DNA from: Acephala macrosclerotiorum
Taxonomy: Eukaryota; Ascomycota; Leotiomycetes; Helotiales; Mollisiaceae
Assembly (NCBI GenBank): GCA_014904845.1
Contig: MU119303.1
Location: forward strand, 115,409 to 179,408
Direction: 5' to 3'
Length of the DNA: 64,000 bases
Part shown: one piece after another, positions 1 through 10,124 of the stretch
How positions within the stretch are numbered: position 1 is the first letter of the stretch
Layout: every line of letters begins with the position of its first letter
The notes under the pieces: model-generated
Databases searched by the model: none
Seen by the model: the letters and a program-made list of their open reading frames with translations, nothing else
What the model was told of the DNA's origin: nothing
Translations under genes and position numbers: made by a program

Positions 1-1215
1 TCTCGGCCTTTGACTTTCTGGAAAGTATCGCCATTTCCCACTTCTCGTCTTTGGGGGGCGTGGGAGGAGGCTGTGGAAATTCCTGCACTGGCAGAGCACC
101 GCGTTGCTCCTGAGATGTTACAGCGAGGCCTGCAGATTGGAACTGGGACTGGTATGGTTTTAGTTCTATGATGGTGTTCGCGGATATGGTCGTTGCAGTG
201 ACCGATGGAACGAGTGATTGCTTGGGCAAGGTCCGGACAGCTTGTAGATAGAGCTCAATTTCTCGAGTGAAGTTGCGAACAGCTCGCCTTTGGCTTGAGG
301 TACGAGATGTATCAGAGCAGACTGACTGAATAATGGATCTGATGGAAGGAGTGTCGGTTCCTTGTCTCTTCGATTGCAGGGTGATCGAGTTGACGGCTTG
401 CCAGGATTCAAGAGAGGTGATACCCTGTAGCTGCTTCTGCTTCTGCTTTTGTGAACTTTTGAATGACCCTTCTTCATGAACCGGCTGCCTGTTCTGGATT
501 ACAGTAGCCTTCGTTCGGACTCCAGCTCGAGTGCGTGGATCAATCCTGGTATCATAAGTCCGACGCCTCTCACCAATCTAGAGAAGTCGATGAGCATGCA
601 TTTACTAACCGGATCAAGGGGTCCTACATGAGCGTACTCTCCTCCAACAAGCTGATCAGACTCGAATGAGAACCTCTTTTGGTTTTGTTGTCGGGCAGGA
701 GTCTCGGCAACGTGCATTAACGAGTAGCGGTTGTCGGCCTTCTTGGGCTTGAAGGTCTGTCTAATGATGGGATTTCCTGCACCATCGGTCGATGCAATGG
801 TCGAGTCTGCATCGAGTTCGTGTGACAATGGTCTTGCTGGCGGTGGTCGCTTTGGGGGCCTCGGTGTAGACTGTCTGGACTCGAAGTAGAGTTCAGTCGT
901 AGCCCTGCTAGCAAGTCCAGCGTTTGGTGAATCCCATCCGAAGACCTGTATGTTTTGCTTCGCTCTCTGAGAAGCACGTCGTCTCGCCTCCACCACAGAA
1001 GCTCTCGAACTTCGTCCTCGTCTGCGACGAACTCGAAAGAATCGCTGCTTCTTGCGTTCCCTGGCTTCCTCGAATATCCTGCCTAGGGGTGCGCGAGTGA
1101 CTTGTCGAGCAGCAGCAGTGCTGCGGTTTCGAATGGTGACCGAAGGCGTAGATGCGACTCTGATCTTCGGCAGATGATGAGGATACCTCTTCCAATGGAG
1201 GTTGAGATATGGCAT
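1..1215 (-). CDS. Basic low-complexity protein, C-terminus cut by window edge
   Basis: I do not recognise this protein. The frame starts at an ATG at 1215 and stays open to base 628. An intron at 627-578 (GTAGGA...CTAG, 50 nt) joins it to a frame open to the window edge. A 32-nt alternative starting at 609 (GTTAGT) is phase-compatible but short for a fungal intron. The N-terminal third is strongly basic (runs such as RRRRGR, EARERKKQRF), suggesting a nuclear or nucleic-acid-associated protein. The middle has proline-rich stretches (RPPKRPPPARP). The part after the intron has a KQKQKQ run and a PQPPPTPPK stretch and looks largely disordered. No catalytic motif is visible. The open second exon in the predicted phase is the main evidence that this is a real spliced gene. 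Confidence 0.6.
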
Positions 1216-1939
1216 TGTATGGGTTATGCGATGAACTGGTAAGAATGCATCTTAGGAAATGAAGAGGAGCTGAGGGATTCATTTCCGAGGATAAGTGCTG
1301 GATTTTGGAGTGAGTCGTGCCTTCCTCCATTAGAAGTCATGACCATAGGAAGCCATCGCTTCCAATGCGTAGCCAAGACACAGTCTCATCGAATATCCTT
1401 AATCCCAGGTGCGGAGTACATCTCAAGCTGCCTTTGTCCTTTTCGCAGAAGATATTCTATCGTCCCAAAGTCCTTCCTGTCGAGACCAATTGATTTCTGG
1501 AACTCGTTCCTACATTCATATTGTCAGCAAAACGTACAGCAGAACGAACATCCAAGGAAGGAGTGACCAAACTGACCTCGCAAAGGCTTCGAAATGTGGT
1601 CTGGCATCCTATTACAGTCAGAATACTGAAGCTCCTCTATCAAAACTTCTAGAACTCACTGCTGATTTCTTCCTGCTTTCTCGGAGACATTTTCGATACA
1701 GAGACAATACATCTCTTTGCAATCCGGAGTATCTCATGTCGTCCAGCTCCACCAATTCTGCCGCTGGAGTGCCTCCTCGATGTCGTCTTGAGTGTCGAAG
1801 ATTGGTGGACTTTCACTGACTGAACGATGTTCCGAAATATCGACAGGGGTAGCTCTCCAGGTCTTGGCATGAGTGGGGGTCCGATGACGGCCGCTATTGG
1901 GACGTACACTTTGACGTTCTCGACCACTCACACCAAAGG
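1216..1939. other. Intergenic, no supported gene
   Basis: Divergent upstream region between the minus-strand gene ending at 1215 and the plus-strand hydrolase gene. Short open frames on both strands (up to about 136 codons) lack recognisable motifs and overlap each other. I see promoter territory only. Confidence 0.5.
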
Positions 1940-1948
1940 TATATAAGG
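1940..1948 (+). promoter_or_regulatory. TATA-box-like element of the FAH-family gene
   Basis: TATATAAGG lies 93 bp upstream of the ATG at 2033, a plausible position for a TATA element with a short 5' leader. Confidence 0.4.
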
Positions 1949-2032
1949 TGAAGATATCTCCTTGCAAGAGTAGGAATCTTATTCATATGTGTCTGTACTA
2001 AGGAATTAATAGAAACTTCACTTATTCTCACA

Positions 2033-3045
2033 ATGGCTTCGTTTTCCGTAAGTTGAGACCCCCGCGCTCAAGCTTCCTCACTAACACTCGTCCAGAGACT
2101 TGTTAGATTCCTCGCCAAAGACGGCAGGACATACTATGGAGATGCCATTCTTCCACAAGGAGTGACAGATGTCGCCAAAGCCAAACAAGCCAAGATTATT
2201 CAAGGTCAAATCTTCGGGAAACACGATGTCACAGAGCAAGTCGCAGATATCAGGCTTCTCCTTGCTCCTCTAGCTCTCGAGGATGTGAAAACAGTAAGAT
2301 GTTTGGGTCTCAATTATGAGCAGCATGCCAAAGAGGTATGAGTCAAAATCGAAGTATGTGAACATAAACTCACGCCTTTCTAGTCAAACATGCCCATCCC
2401 AAAATATCCTGTTCTATTCGTAAGTCTTCCCCCCTCATCCACACACACGAATCTCACGAAACGTAGTACAAACCCGTAACCTCCATCACTGGTCCCACAG
2501 ACTCCATCCCCGTCCACCCTCTCGCCCAACAAGGCACCGGCCTCGACTACGAATGCGAACTCGTAGCTATCATAGGAAAACCCTGCGCCGACGTCCCAGA
2601 ATCCAAAGCCTTAGATTATGTCCTTGGCTACTCAGTCGGAAACGACGTCTCCCACCGAGACTGGCAACTCAAGCACGGCGGCGGCCAATGGGCTCTCGGA
2701 AAAGGATTCGATGGTTGGGCACCATTCGGTCCTGGTATCGTGTCTTCGAAAGTCATTTCCGATCCTCAGAGCTTGCAGATTTGGACCAAGTTGAATGGGA
2801 AGGTGATGCAAGAGAGTAGTACTAAGGATATGATTTTTAGGGTTGCGAAGACGATTGCTTTCTTGAGTCAAGGAACGACGTTGTTGCCTGGAGATATGAT
2901 TTTCACGGGTACGCCGCAGGGAGTTGGGATGGGAAGGAAACCACAGGTCTGGTTGAAGGATGGTGATATTGTCGAGGTTGGGCTTGAGGGAGTTGGAACG
3001 TGTACGAATAAGGTCGAGTTTACCAAACCCAGTTCGAAGCTGTAG
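2033..3045 (+). CDS. Fumarylacetoacetate hydrolase (FAH) family protein
   Basis: Four exons (2033-2047, 2096-2335, 2384-2419, 2467-3045) give a 289-aa protein. All three introns are phase 0 with clear donors (GTAAGT, GTATGA, GTAAGT) and acceptors. The first exon codes only MASFS. The core is typical of FAHD2/FAHD1-type enzymes: a CLGLNYEQHAKE segment around residues 80-90, then GLDYECELVAIIGK with the metal-binding acidic residues, GYSVGNDVSHRDWQ, the GKGFDGWAPFGP loop, and a C-terminal GDMIFTGTPQGVG. Family members use a divalent metal to hydrolyse or tautomerise 2-oxo acids (acylpyruvases, oxaloacetate tautomerases). The exact substrate cannot be told from sequence. Length matches the family and all expected core motifs are present, so the gene looks functional. 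It is read away from the upstream minus-strand gene. Confidence 0.93.
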
Positions 3046-4179
3046 AGCTGTAGTCTTGTCATTTAATAAATGTACAAATCACGCCAAGACATTATATTCC
3101 CAAACGCCCATCTCCTACCCCCCATCTTCGAATTCTTCCTTTTCCTCTTGGGAGGGTTTTTCCCGAAGAAAAAGGAGTTGGGCTCATGAAGGTGAACGTT
3201 CAACGGGGCTAACTCGCTTCCCCCTTTCTTTGCCGAGATGAGACAGTATCCCAGCTTCACTTTATTCATTTAGACTCGAGGCTATAAAATCGTCTTCTCA
3301 AATAAACATATGGTTTAATGGACATGGATAAACCCCTCTACCCCTCGTATCCCCACTTTATTCAAAACAAAATTACAAAAAGTAAACCAGAGAAAGTATT
3401 TCATGCTATTTGTGCTAGAATGAAAGGAGAGCATCTTTCGCTTACCAATGATGAATGAGCCTTCTTCTTTGTCCCTACGTACCGCAAATCCACCACCACA
3501 GTCTTTGAATGACAACTGTAACTGCCTGAAGAGCTTGCTGGCTATCAATTAAGACTGCTAGAATAAGAAGCTGACCACAAGCCAAAGGAATCTCTACCTT
3601 TTCTTCCCAAGCCTCAAGCTATGAATCTGTTGGTTAACGAGTTCACCAGTCTGTAATGTTGAAAAATTGAGATGGTGGGAGACTTCTCTGGTTTGCCGGA
3701 GGCGAAGTCGTTATTAAAATATATAAGGGCGTCTGGATTGGAGGGTGTCGAGTGGGGCTTGGACATATTTTCACGTTTAGAGATGGGAATGCAATGATCA
3801 TACCTTGGATCATTTGTCGAGCTTTGTGAATGTCCCAGAAATTGAGGGACAATGAGAAGGTTAAAAAGTATTGAAGATGAAATGAGGTGTGGTATGCAAC
3901 AGGTATTTGATTGTTATTTGTATCTACAGTACATACGGTATCATGCCAGTTCCTGCTGCTGGTGTCCTTCCATAAATCATTGACCGAGGAGAATCTCGTG
4001 CCTTTCGTTCCTGCAACCGACAACGCCTGCCTCATCCTGTATTCCAAATCGAGTTCAATTCTGCTGATAGTGGGGAACATCGCAAGCAAATGGATTCCGT
4101 CCACCATATCTCCTATCCTGCTTCCGAAGAAGTCATATATGGAGACTTTGTTCCCTGTCACGCTTCTGCCACCCAAGCT
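3046..4179. other. Convergent 3' region, no supported gene
   Basis: Space between the convergent FAH-family and J-protein genes. A 177-codon open frame on the minus strand (4176-3643) follows the J-protein stop directly but has no recognisable domain. It looks like untranslated sequence. Nothing else is supported. Confidence 0.4.
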
Positions 4180-5044
4180 TTATCCAGTCACCACATGGCT
4201 AAAGACCTTCGCAGCCAACTGACTCAACAACTTCGCCCTATCACTCTGTTCTAACTCCTGGAACACTATTCGCCAATTAGCCTCGTTCTCCCCTCTTCCC
4301 CCTCAACTCTAGGAAAGGAAACATACCAGCATAAACACTCTTCCCCTTCGCATCCCTAATAGCCCCCAACCTATTCCCCGCCGCCGCACCAGCAATCATC
4401 CCCGGGAAATTCGCAACAATGAACCCCATAGCCCCCCCTGACAATCCCCCCACCACACTCCAAAACATCCCCGTGGGTTTCCCATTCCCCTCCGCCATCC
4501 CCTCCTCCCTCAACATCTCCTCAAACACATCCCCAAACTGCTCCGACTCAAACTTCTTCTCCTCTTCCTTATTCTTCGCTTTGGAACTGAATCCAAACGA
4601 ACTCCAAGGGAAGCCTCCAGGTGTTGGTCCTGGGTCGGGAATGTTATTATCCGTATCGGAATCGTAGGCTGTAGAGGCGGTAGAAGCTCCGGAGCCGAAT
4701 CCGTGATATACACGTGCGGAGTCGTAGTCGCGGCGGCGGGTGGGGTCGGAGAGGGTGTAATAGGCGTCGTTTATTAGTTGGAATTTACGTGTTCGTTCCT
4801 CGCGCTCTGGGGAGCCGGAGGGGACGCGGTCGGGGTGGGTTTTGAGTGCTGCTCTGTTGGCATTTGTCAGTTTTGGTATGTGGGAAAGAAGGGAGAGGAG
4901 GGGAAGTACCGTTTGTAGGCATCTCGAATCTGCTGCTGGGTTGCTGTTGATGCTATGCCCAGGGCTGCATCTGCGAGTTTGTTAGAGGGGTAGCAGGCTG
5001 ACGAGGCTGTGGAACTTACAGTAATCGATAGGAGCTCCTGTCAT
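4180..5044 (-). CDS. J-domain (DnaJ-like) protein with glycine-rich C-terminal segment
   Basis: Four exons (5044-5020, 4970-4910, 4853-4327, 4265-4180) give 232 aa. The J domain starts almost at the N-terminus (YYAALGIASTATQQQI), has the diagnostic HPD at about residues 37-39 (KTHPDRV), and ends with NDAYYTLSDPTRRRDYD. J domains stimulate the ATPase of Hsp70 partners through HPD. There is no zinc-finger or class A/B C-terminal domain, so it is a class C J-protein. A glycine/alanine-rich stretch (VVGGLSGGAMGFIVANFPGM, then IAGAAAGNRLGA, about residues 150-185) resembles a glycine-zipper and may associate with membranes. The last exon codes VFQELEQSDRAKLLSQLAAK, a tail I associate with this conserved ascomycete family. 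The Hsp70 partner and compartment are unknown. Confidence 0.9.
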
Positions 5045-5650
5045 GATTGAGATTTTTTGCCTTTCGTCAAGAAAGGGCCGCTGACAGTAGGTACTCGGTG
5101 AGTCTGCAGAAGAACGCAAATACTCGAGTATGTGTAGAAAGAAAGAAGTGGCAGCTTGTGACTTGATTTCAAGTCTCGAATCACCTTGCCTGGTCTCGAC
5201 TGCGTCACTGTGGCGGTGCAAAAAGCCACATCTCCTTCGCTTCGTTTCGTATTCACGTGCTTCCTCCCTAACAACCCCTGTCCATACTCGGCAGACCAAA
5301 GCTCACCTTCTCACCGCTTTTTATTGGAGGGGCTGGGCTTCGTTTTGAAGCCTCATCACTACAGCTCCACATCTCTGCTGCAGGTGTGTTCTGCTTCCTG
5401 CCACCGAATTATGCCCAACTGACTCAGTTTCAGGTGCAAGCTTCATCCTTTCACAATTGCATTTGTCTTTGCTGTAGCTTTTATTCTTTGCGCTGGTTCT
5501 TAAGTTAAGCTTGCATAGCTAGCAAACTTTAGTTCCCCGAGCTTCAACCCAGCTCGAAGCTCCACCCACCTCACCTCTCTACGGCCCCAACCTTCACAAG
5601 CAAACAATCAAACAACTTAATCGAATCGAAGGAGAGAAGAAGCAGCAAAG
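5045..5650. other. Divergent promoter region
   Basis: Sequence between the divergently read J-protein gene and the small membrane protein gene. It has pyrimidine-rich stretches and short overlapping frames on both strands, and no supported gene. Confidence 0.4.
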
Positions 5651-6356
5651 ATGGGTTGGTTCGACGGCGTCTCAGAATCCGGCTCCTCTCAGCGTCGTAA
5701 ATCCAGCGGTGGTCGCCATCACTCCTCCTCACACACGCACAAAGGCCACTCACCCCGCGCATCCTCAATCTTTGGTCTGGGCGATCCAAAACACAATTCG
5801 AGTCGCTCGATATTCGGGGGCGGGGATCCTAAACATAATAGCAGTCGCTCTTCGATTTTCGGTTCGTTTCCATTCCTCTCCCCTTTCCTCTCCTCTTAAT
5901 GAAAGTCAAGATCGAAGTGAACACGATGCTAACTAGGACGAAACAACAGGATTCGGCGGCCATCGCGCCTCCTCCTCAGCATACAAACGGTCTCCCCGCG
6001 GTGGCTACCTAAAACGCATCTACTCTCAACTCCGCCGCCTCCTTCGCGACCTCATGTACTACATGAAAAGACACCCCATGAAAGTCTTCATGCTTATCAT
6101 CATGCCCTTGATCACCGGCGGAGCTTTGACCGGCCTCTTGGCACGATTCGGCATAAGACTTCCTGGGGGACTGCAGAAGATGTTTGGGGGAAATAAGGGT
6201 GGAATAGGAGGCGGGGAGATGGGGAGAGGAGGGAATATGCAATATGAGAGGACGCACACTGAGAGTACGGGAGGTGCGATGGAAGGGTTGGGGAAGATGG
6301 TCGGTGGTATGGGTGGTATTGGGGGCGCAATGAGTTTGGCTAAGGCGTTTATGTGA
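5651..6356 (+). CDS. Small basic, glycine-rich predicted membrane protein
   Basis: An ATG at 5651 (AAGATGGGT) opens a Ser/His/Arg-rich segment (MGWFDGVSESGSSQRRKSSG) with a repeated GDPKHNSSRS motif. An intron of about 90 bp (about 5862-5951, ending ACAACAG) leads to a second exon closing at 6356. The second exon has a basic stretch (RIYSQLRRLLRDLMYYMKRH), one clear hydrophobic segment (VFMLIIMPLITGGALTGLLA) that should be a membrane helix, and a long glycine/methionine-rich tail (GGMGGIGGAMSLAKAFM). The total is about 200 aa. I recognise the architecture as a conserved uncharacterised ascomycete protein but can assign no function. The exon junction is uncertain by a few bases because the reading phase at the splice could not be verified by eye. 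Confidence 0.7.
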
Positions 6357-7260
6357 GTGTGAGGTGAGAGGGGAAAGGGACAGGTCTGTCATGGTTGGGT
6401 GGAGGAAGAGGAGCAGCTGGTCTATGATGATTGGACAAGCAAAAAAGGAACACCTCTCTCAATGTTCTCTATCCGGGGAAAAGAACAGGAGCCAGCCCTG
6501 GAGATTTAGAGGTTTGGAGGGAAACGAGAACATTGAGATGATGCAGAGATGAAAATCAGACGGCGTTAGGAGTATATGGATACCAGGATTAGATTCAGAT
6601 TCAAGCTCGATATAATATAGGGAAAGGCAGGCAGTTTTCTCTTTAGACAAATTACATTTCAAAATTGTACCGCCTCACGATGATAGATGTACGACAACGT
6701 TTTGGTCAAACCTCGGAGCTTTGTGCCTGACACTAGGGACCTCTGCCACGTCTTTTCTCGTCACACCTCACTTACTCGCCAGCCTTACGAGTTGTTCCCC
6801 TGACGGCTCCTCGGCTAATCCAAAGCTTGGGCTGACTTGCTAATAATTCCTCGGGCCGATAGGCACTGGTGGCAGTCTGAATCGGCCTGGAGGCTCTAGC
6901 CTGTGGAAACTAGAAATGAAATTTGCGCCGACTAGCTGAACACACTGCCAGAGTCCAAGGGTCTTTGGTAGTTTCTAAGAGTATTACCATGGAGTTTAGT
7001 GATACCTCACGATCTGTGCCTGACACTAGTGGCCGTTGAGCGTTGGCCGCTTGTCTTGTCACACTTCACTTCATTTCTCAAATCTCCCGTCACTAACTCA
7101 ACGGGTGTGACGAGACAACACGAGACAGCATGTGGTAGTAAAGAAAGCAAGCTCAATTAAAGGCAAAGATAATATGTTGCTGTCTATCCCATCCCACCCT
7201 AGCGCACTCATGCACGCATGCAAATGCCATTGCAATCGAAAGCAAATTTAAACACATTTT
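6357..7260. other. Convergent intergenic region with imperfect repeats
   Basis: No gene is supported. Two imperfect direct copies of a segment containing TGTGCCTGACACTAG followed by GTCACAC..TCACTT occur near 6720-6775 and 7015-7075. The second overlaps an inverted repeat listed separately. This may be a relic of a small non-autonomous element. Confidence 0.35.
7051..7118. repeat. Imperfect inverted repeat, arms of 14 bp
   Basis: TTGTCTTGTCACAC at 7051-7064 is the reverse complement of GTGTGACGAGACAA at 7105-7118 except for one position. The spacer is 40 bp. It could be a hairpin or terminal-repeat remnant. Confidence 0.45.
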
Positions 7261-8577
7261 TCACCTCTTCGTCTTCCTCCTAGCACTCCCCCTCCCATCT
7301 CCACCAACAGGCTTCCTACTAACACCCTCCCTTTCCCTCTCCCTCGTCCGCTCGCGTTCCCTAGCACGCTCCTCTCTCTCATCAACAAAAACCTGAACCC
7401 CATTTCCGAGATCATCACTCTCATCCTCTTCATCTTCACTACTGGACACGAGATTGATATCTTCTCTTTCTCTTTCTCGAGCGCGTCCTTGGTCTCGAGA
7501 GTCGTATTCGTAGTCGTAATCTGCTCTTCTTCTCGGAATGCTAGGATCAGAAGTCGAAGCTCGATTGCCAGTAGAATAAGATCCTGATCCGGTCATAGTT
7601 GGAGGTTGCATGCTTCGTCGGACTGAAGAGTAGTTGACTTCCGCAGGCCCAGAAACGTTACGGTGTGCTTGAGGTTGTCCTTGTGTTTGTAGATACTGAG
7701 CTGGGATGGGAGGAGGTGCGTCAGAGGAGATTTGGTAATCGAAAGGGTTGAGAGTGTAGTTTAGAGACGAAGCTGAGCTGCGGCGGGAGGATGATGGTTC
7801 CCAGTTTTCATCGTCGGGGAGAGGGCGGCGAGAAGAGATGCTAGATGAGGAGGGGGGACGGGTTCCTTCTGAGACCTGCCGAGGCTGGGTATAAGTGAAG
7901 TATGCTGGTGGTGCGGAGCCTCGTAATTGCTGTGTAGTTGCTGCACGGGGACGGGTTGGTGAGTTGTGGCTGCCGGCTAGAGGAGGAGTGTAGGATCCCG
8001 AGGGAGCGTATACAAGTCCATCTGGTCCTGCTACTAGCATTACTGGTGGTGCCTCACCAGCTCTCTTGGATGTGCTTTTCGCTCTCCTCCGACTGCTGGG
8101 ACGGCTGTTCGGCTGAGAAGGAGGAGCAATAGGTATCGAAATGTTCCTATCACTTCGTCGTCTCCTCTCGGTCTCGCTGCCACCACTCGAGCCACTTCCA
8201 TTTTTGGTCGCCTCAGCCTGCATCCGCTTTCGCCGTCTCTCCAATGCATCCACCTCCGCCTTATTCAGCTTCACCTCTTTCTTTCCCTTTTCCTGAGCCC
8301 GCCGGATCCGAGCAAGCGCAGACTGTTCAAGCGCTTCCTCCTTATCCCGCATCGTAACCTGCAAAGCATCTGTCCCCTCAAATTCAGACTCCGCCGAATC
8401 CCCAGAAGAATCCTGAAGAGTGTAAGGCTTCCGTGCCCTAGTAGTTAAGGCACCGCCTAAGTCTATGCCTGTGAATTGAAGTGTATCGCTAGAAAATCGT
8501 TTATAATCAAAATGCAACCCAACGCCTTGTGTATCCGAATCGTTGCTATCAAGTTCCTCCACTCTGTTCTCCCACAT
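7261..8577 (-). CDS. Ser/Arg-rich, largely disordered protein
   Basis: A long frame ends at 7261. I place the start conservatively at the ATG at 8577 (MWENRVEELDSNDSD), giving 438 aa. The frame is open upstream to 8904, with ATGs at 8769 and 8904, but those starts overlap the PRA1-family gene on the same strand. The in-frame stretch just upstream (GRPRSPEVVPPWGRSPGARG, then SRRRR) looks like real protein, so the true start may lie in a spliced upstream exon. The protein has a charged helical segment (ALARIRRAQEKGKKEVKLNK, then AEVDALERRRKRMQ), Ser/Pro-rich disordered stretches, acidic SSSEDEEDESDD, and a C-terminal RERERTREREREG repeat. I see no catalytic domain. RE/SR-rich composition is common in RNA-processing proteins, but that is only a hint. 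Confidence 0.7.
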   Translation of the reverse strand: MWENRVEELDSNDSDTQGVGLHFDYKRFSSDTLQFTGIDLGGALTTRARKPYTLQDSSGDSAESEFEGTDALQVTMRDKEEALEQSALARIRRAQEKGKKEVKLNKAEVDALERRRKRMQAEATKNGSGSSGGSETERRRRSDRNISIPIAPPSQPNSRPSSRRRAKSTSKRAGEAPPVMLVAGPDGLVYAPSGSYTPPLAGSHNSPTRPRAATTQQLRGSAPPAYFTYTQPRQVSEGTRPPSSSSISSRRPLPDDENWEPSSSRRSSASSLNYTLNPFDYQISSDAPPPIPAQYLQTQGQPQAHRNVSGPAEVNYSSVRRSMQPPTMTGSGSYSTGNRASTSDPSIPRRRADYDYEYDSRDQGRAREREREDINLVSSSEDEEDESDDLGNGVQVFVDEREERARERERTREREREGVSRKPVGGDGRGSARRKTKR

Positions 8578-8675
8578 CGCTTTCTCCGCCTCCCACTGCC
8601 TTCTCCTTCGGCTGCCCCTCGCCCCTGGTGATCTTCCCCATGGGGGCACAACTTCGGGAGATCGCGGCCGACCAC

Positions 8676-9206
8676 CTAGACCGCCTCCCCGGAAAAAGCC
8701 TCGTCGATCGGTTTGTCCATCAACGAGGCATGTCCCAAGATGCTCACTCCGCTTGCGCCGATGAGCCATAGTATTGTTGTAATAGGAGATGCGAAGATCC
8801 CGAGAGGAACTGCAACAACGAGCAGTCCAGTGTAGAGCTGTGACGAGGTAGCTCTGAATGTACCGATTTGAAGATCTTGGCCATCCAGTTTGCCAATTCC
8901 CCACATGCCACCAACTACAAGCACAATGACGAACAGCAAGAGCGTGTTAGTCAGCAAGCTGTAGATGCTGAGCATGAGGAAGACAACGGCATAGTTGCTA
9001 GAGAAGTGACCGAGATTGTAGTTGACTCTTGACTGGACTTCGCTGAAGTTGGCAGGTTTCGACAGTCTCTTGAGATCAAGGAATTCAGAGATAGGTTTCA
9101 GGTTGGCGAATCGCGTGCTCAATGATGTTGACCGCATGCTGGAGAACCTATCACCTAGGTTCAGTCGCGACGTGAGCATATCGAGGGGGATCTGTATCCG
9201 CGACAT
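8676..9206 (-). CDS. PRA1/Yip3 family membrane protein (prenylated Rab acceptor)
   Basis: One intronless frame of 176 aa. Family hallmarks are clear: ANFSEVQSRVNYNLGHFSSN, the conserved N-terminal cytosolic motif, followed by hydrophobic blocks YAVVFLMLSIYSLLTNTLLL and FVIVLVVGGMWGIGKL, then LLVVAVPLGIFASPITTILW and LIGASGVSILGHA, the two membrane hairpins of this family. PRA1/Yip3 proteins sit in Golgi and ER membranes and interact with prenylated Rab GTPases during vesicle transport. The length is as expected and no motif is missing. The stop lies only about 100 bp from the conservative start of the next gene on the same strand, and that gene's frame stays open into this one. Confidence 0.93.
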   Translation of the reverse strand: MSRIQIPLDMLTSRLNLGDRFSSMRSTSLSTRFANLKPISEFLDLKRLSKPANFSEVQSRVNYNLGHFSSNYAVVFLMLSIYSLLTNTLLLFVIVLVVGGMWGIGKLDGQDLQIGTFRATSSQLYTGLLVVAVPLGIFASPITTILWLIGASGVSILGHASLMDKPIDEAFSGEAV

Positions 9207-10124
9207 CTTGTTGGTTGGAGAAGGAAGAAATTCGAATGAAGTGGTTGATGATTATGTGAAGGGCGTTTGCCGAGAATCCGAAAGGTGCAATGCAGTATTT
9301 ATTCGAGTATTTTCAGGTAGGCAGACGCCAATGTTCGAGTAAGTCGGGACGATTCGAGATTTGACGTTTGGAGGTCTTTGTGGTTTTTGTTTCGAAATCT
9401 GTTCAAAATTTAGAAATTATGTCAGAATAATACGAGGCTTCGCAACCCTTGCAAGGCAACGGAAATGGGGCTGTATCATGAGCCAACTAACCTGTTCGTG
9501 ATCGCAGATTGGTGTGGGTAGCAATTGAGACGCGGTAACAATTCGTTGCGATGTTAGTGTTGCACGAGATCTTTTTGATGGAATGTTTCGCGGTGTTCTC
9601 GATGTCGTGAATTATTTCAGGGGCCAGCTCAGTTCAACGAGCGATCTGTCGCAGCCCAGTCCCGCTCGCTATCCCTGCTGGGTCAAGGGCTGCGGAGGCC
9701 TGAATCAGAGCCTCAGATTTGTGGCCATCCGAGACGAGCCTTTCTGATGCTGGAACACATGCGGCTTTGGTACCGCTGGGGGTTGAAATTGGGATTGAGA
9801 CCAAGATGGGGACAGAGACAAAAGAAGGCAGAAACTGCCGGACGTTGTGGTTTATATGCAAGTTATCGCCTTGGGCACACAGGTCTGAACTCGGCTGCAC
9901 GAGTGCAAGTGCAAGTGCAAGTGCAGCCGTCCTGTGGGAACAGCAGGGCATTTCTCAGCCTAACAATACCACGCTGTGATTGGCTGGATCCTTCGTATAG
10001 CACGCTAAGCAGGTCACTATCCTTGTCCTCCACAGAACCTCGTTGCTGGCATCAGAAAAAGCTTCCATAGAAAGAAGACACATCAGCGGTGTGGCCCCTC
10101 TTCTTCTGCTCAACACCAACAAAA
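9207..10124. other. Divergent intergenic region
   Basis: Upstream region shared by the PRA1 gene (minus) and the ER J-protein gene (plus). Overlapping frames of about 100 codons on both strands show no motifs. A hexanucleotide repeat is listed separately. Confidence 0.4.
9903..9926 (+). repeat. Hexanucleotide tandem repeat (GTGCAA)4
   Basis: Four copies in tandem, the last ending in G instead of A (GTGCAG). A short microsatellite in non-coding sequence. Confidence 0.7.

Noticed and set aside
908..1330. 140-codon minus-strand frame with Ser/Cys-rich protein
   Set aside because: Overlaps the better-supported basic protein in another frame; no continuation by splicing.
3643..4176. 177-codon minus-strand frame just downstream of the J-protein gene
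   Set aside because: No recognisable domain, composition typical of non-coding sequence, and the J-protein frame ends properly at 4180 with a conserved-looking tail.
9634..10070. Frames of about 100 codons on both strands between the PRA1 and Erj5 genes
   Set aside because: They overlap each other, contain the hexanucleotide repeat and show no protein motif; promoter DNA is more likely.
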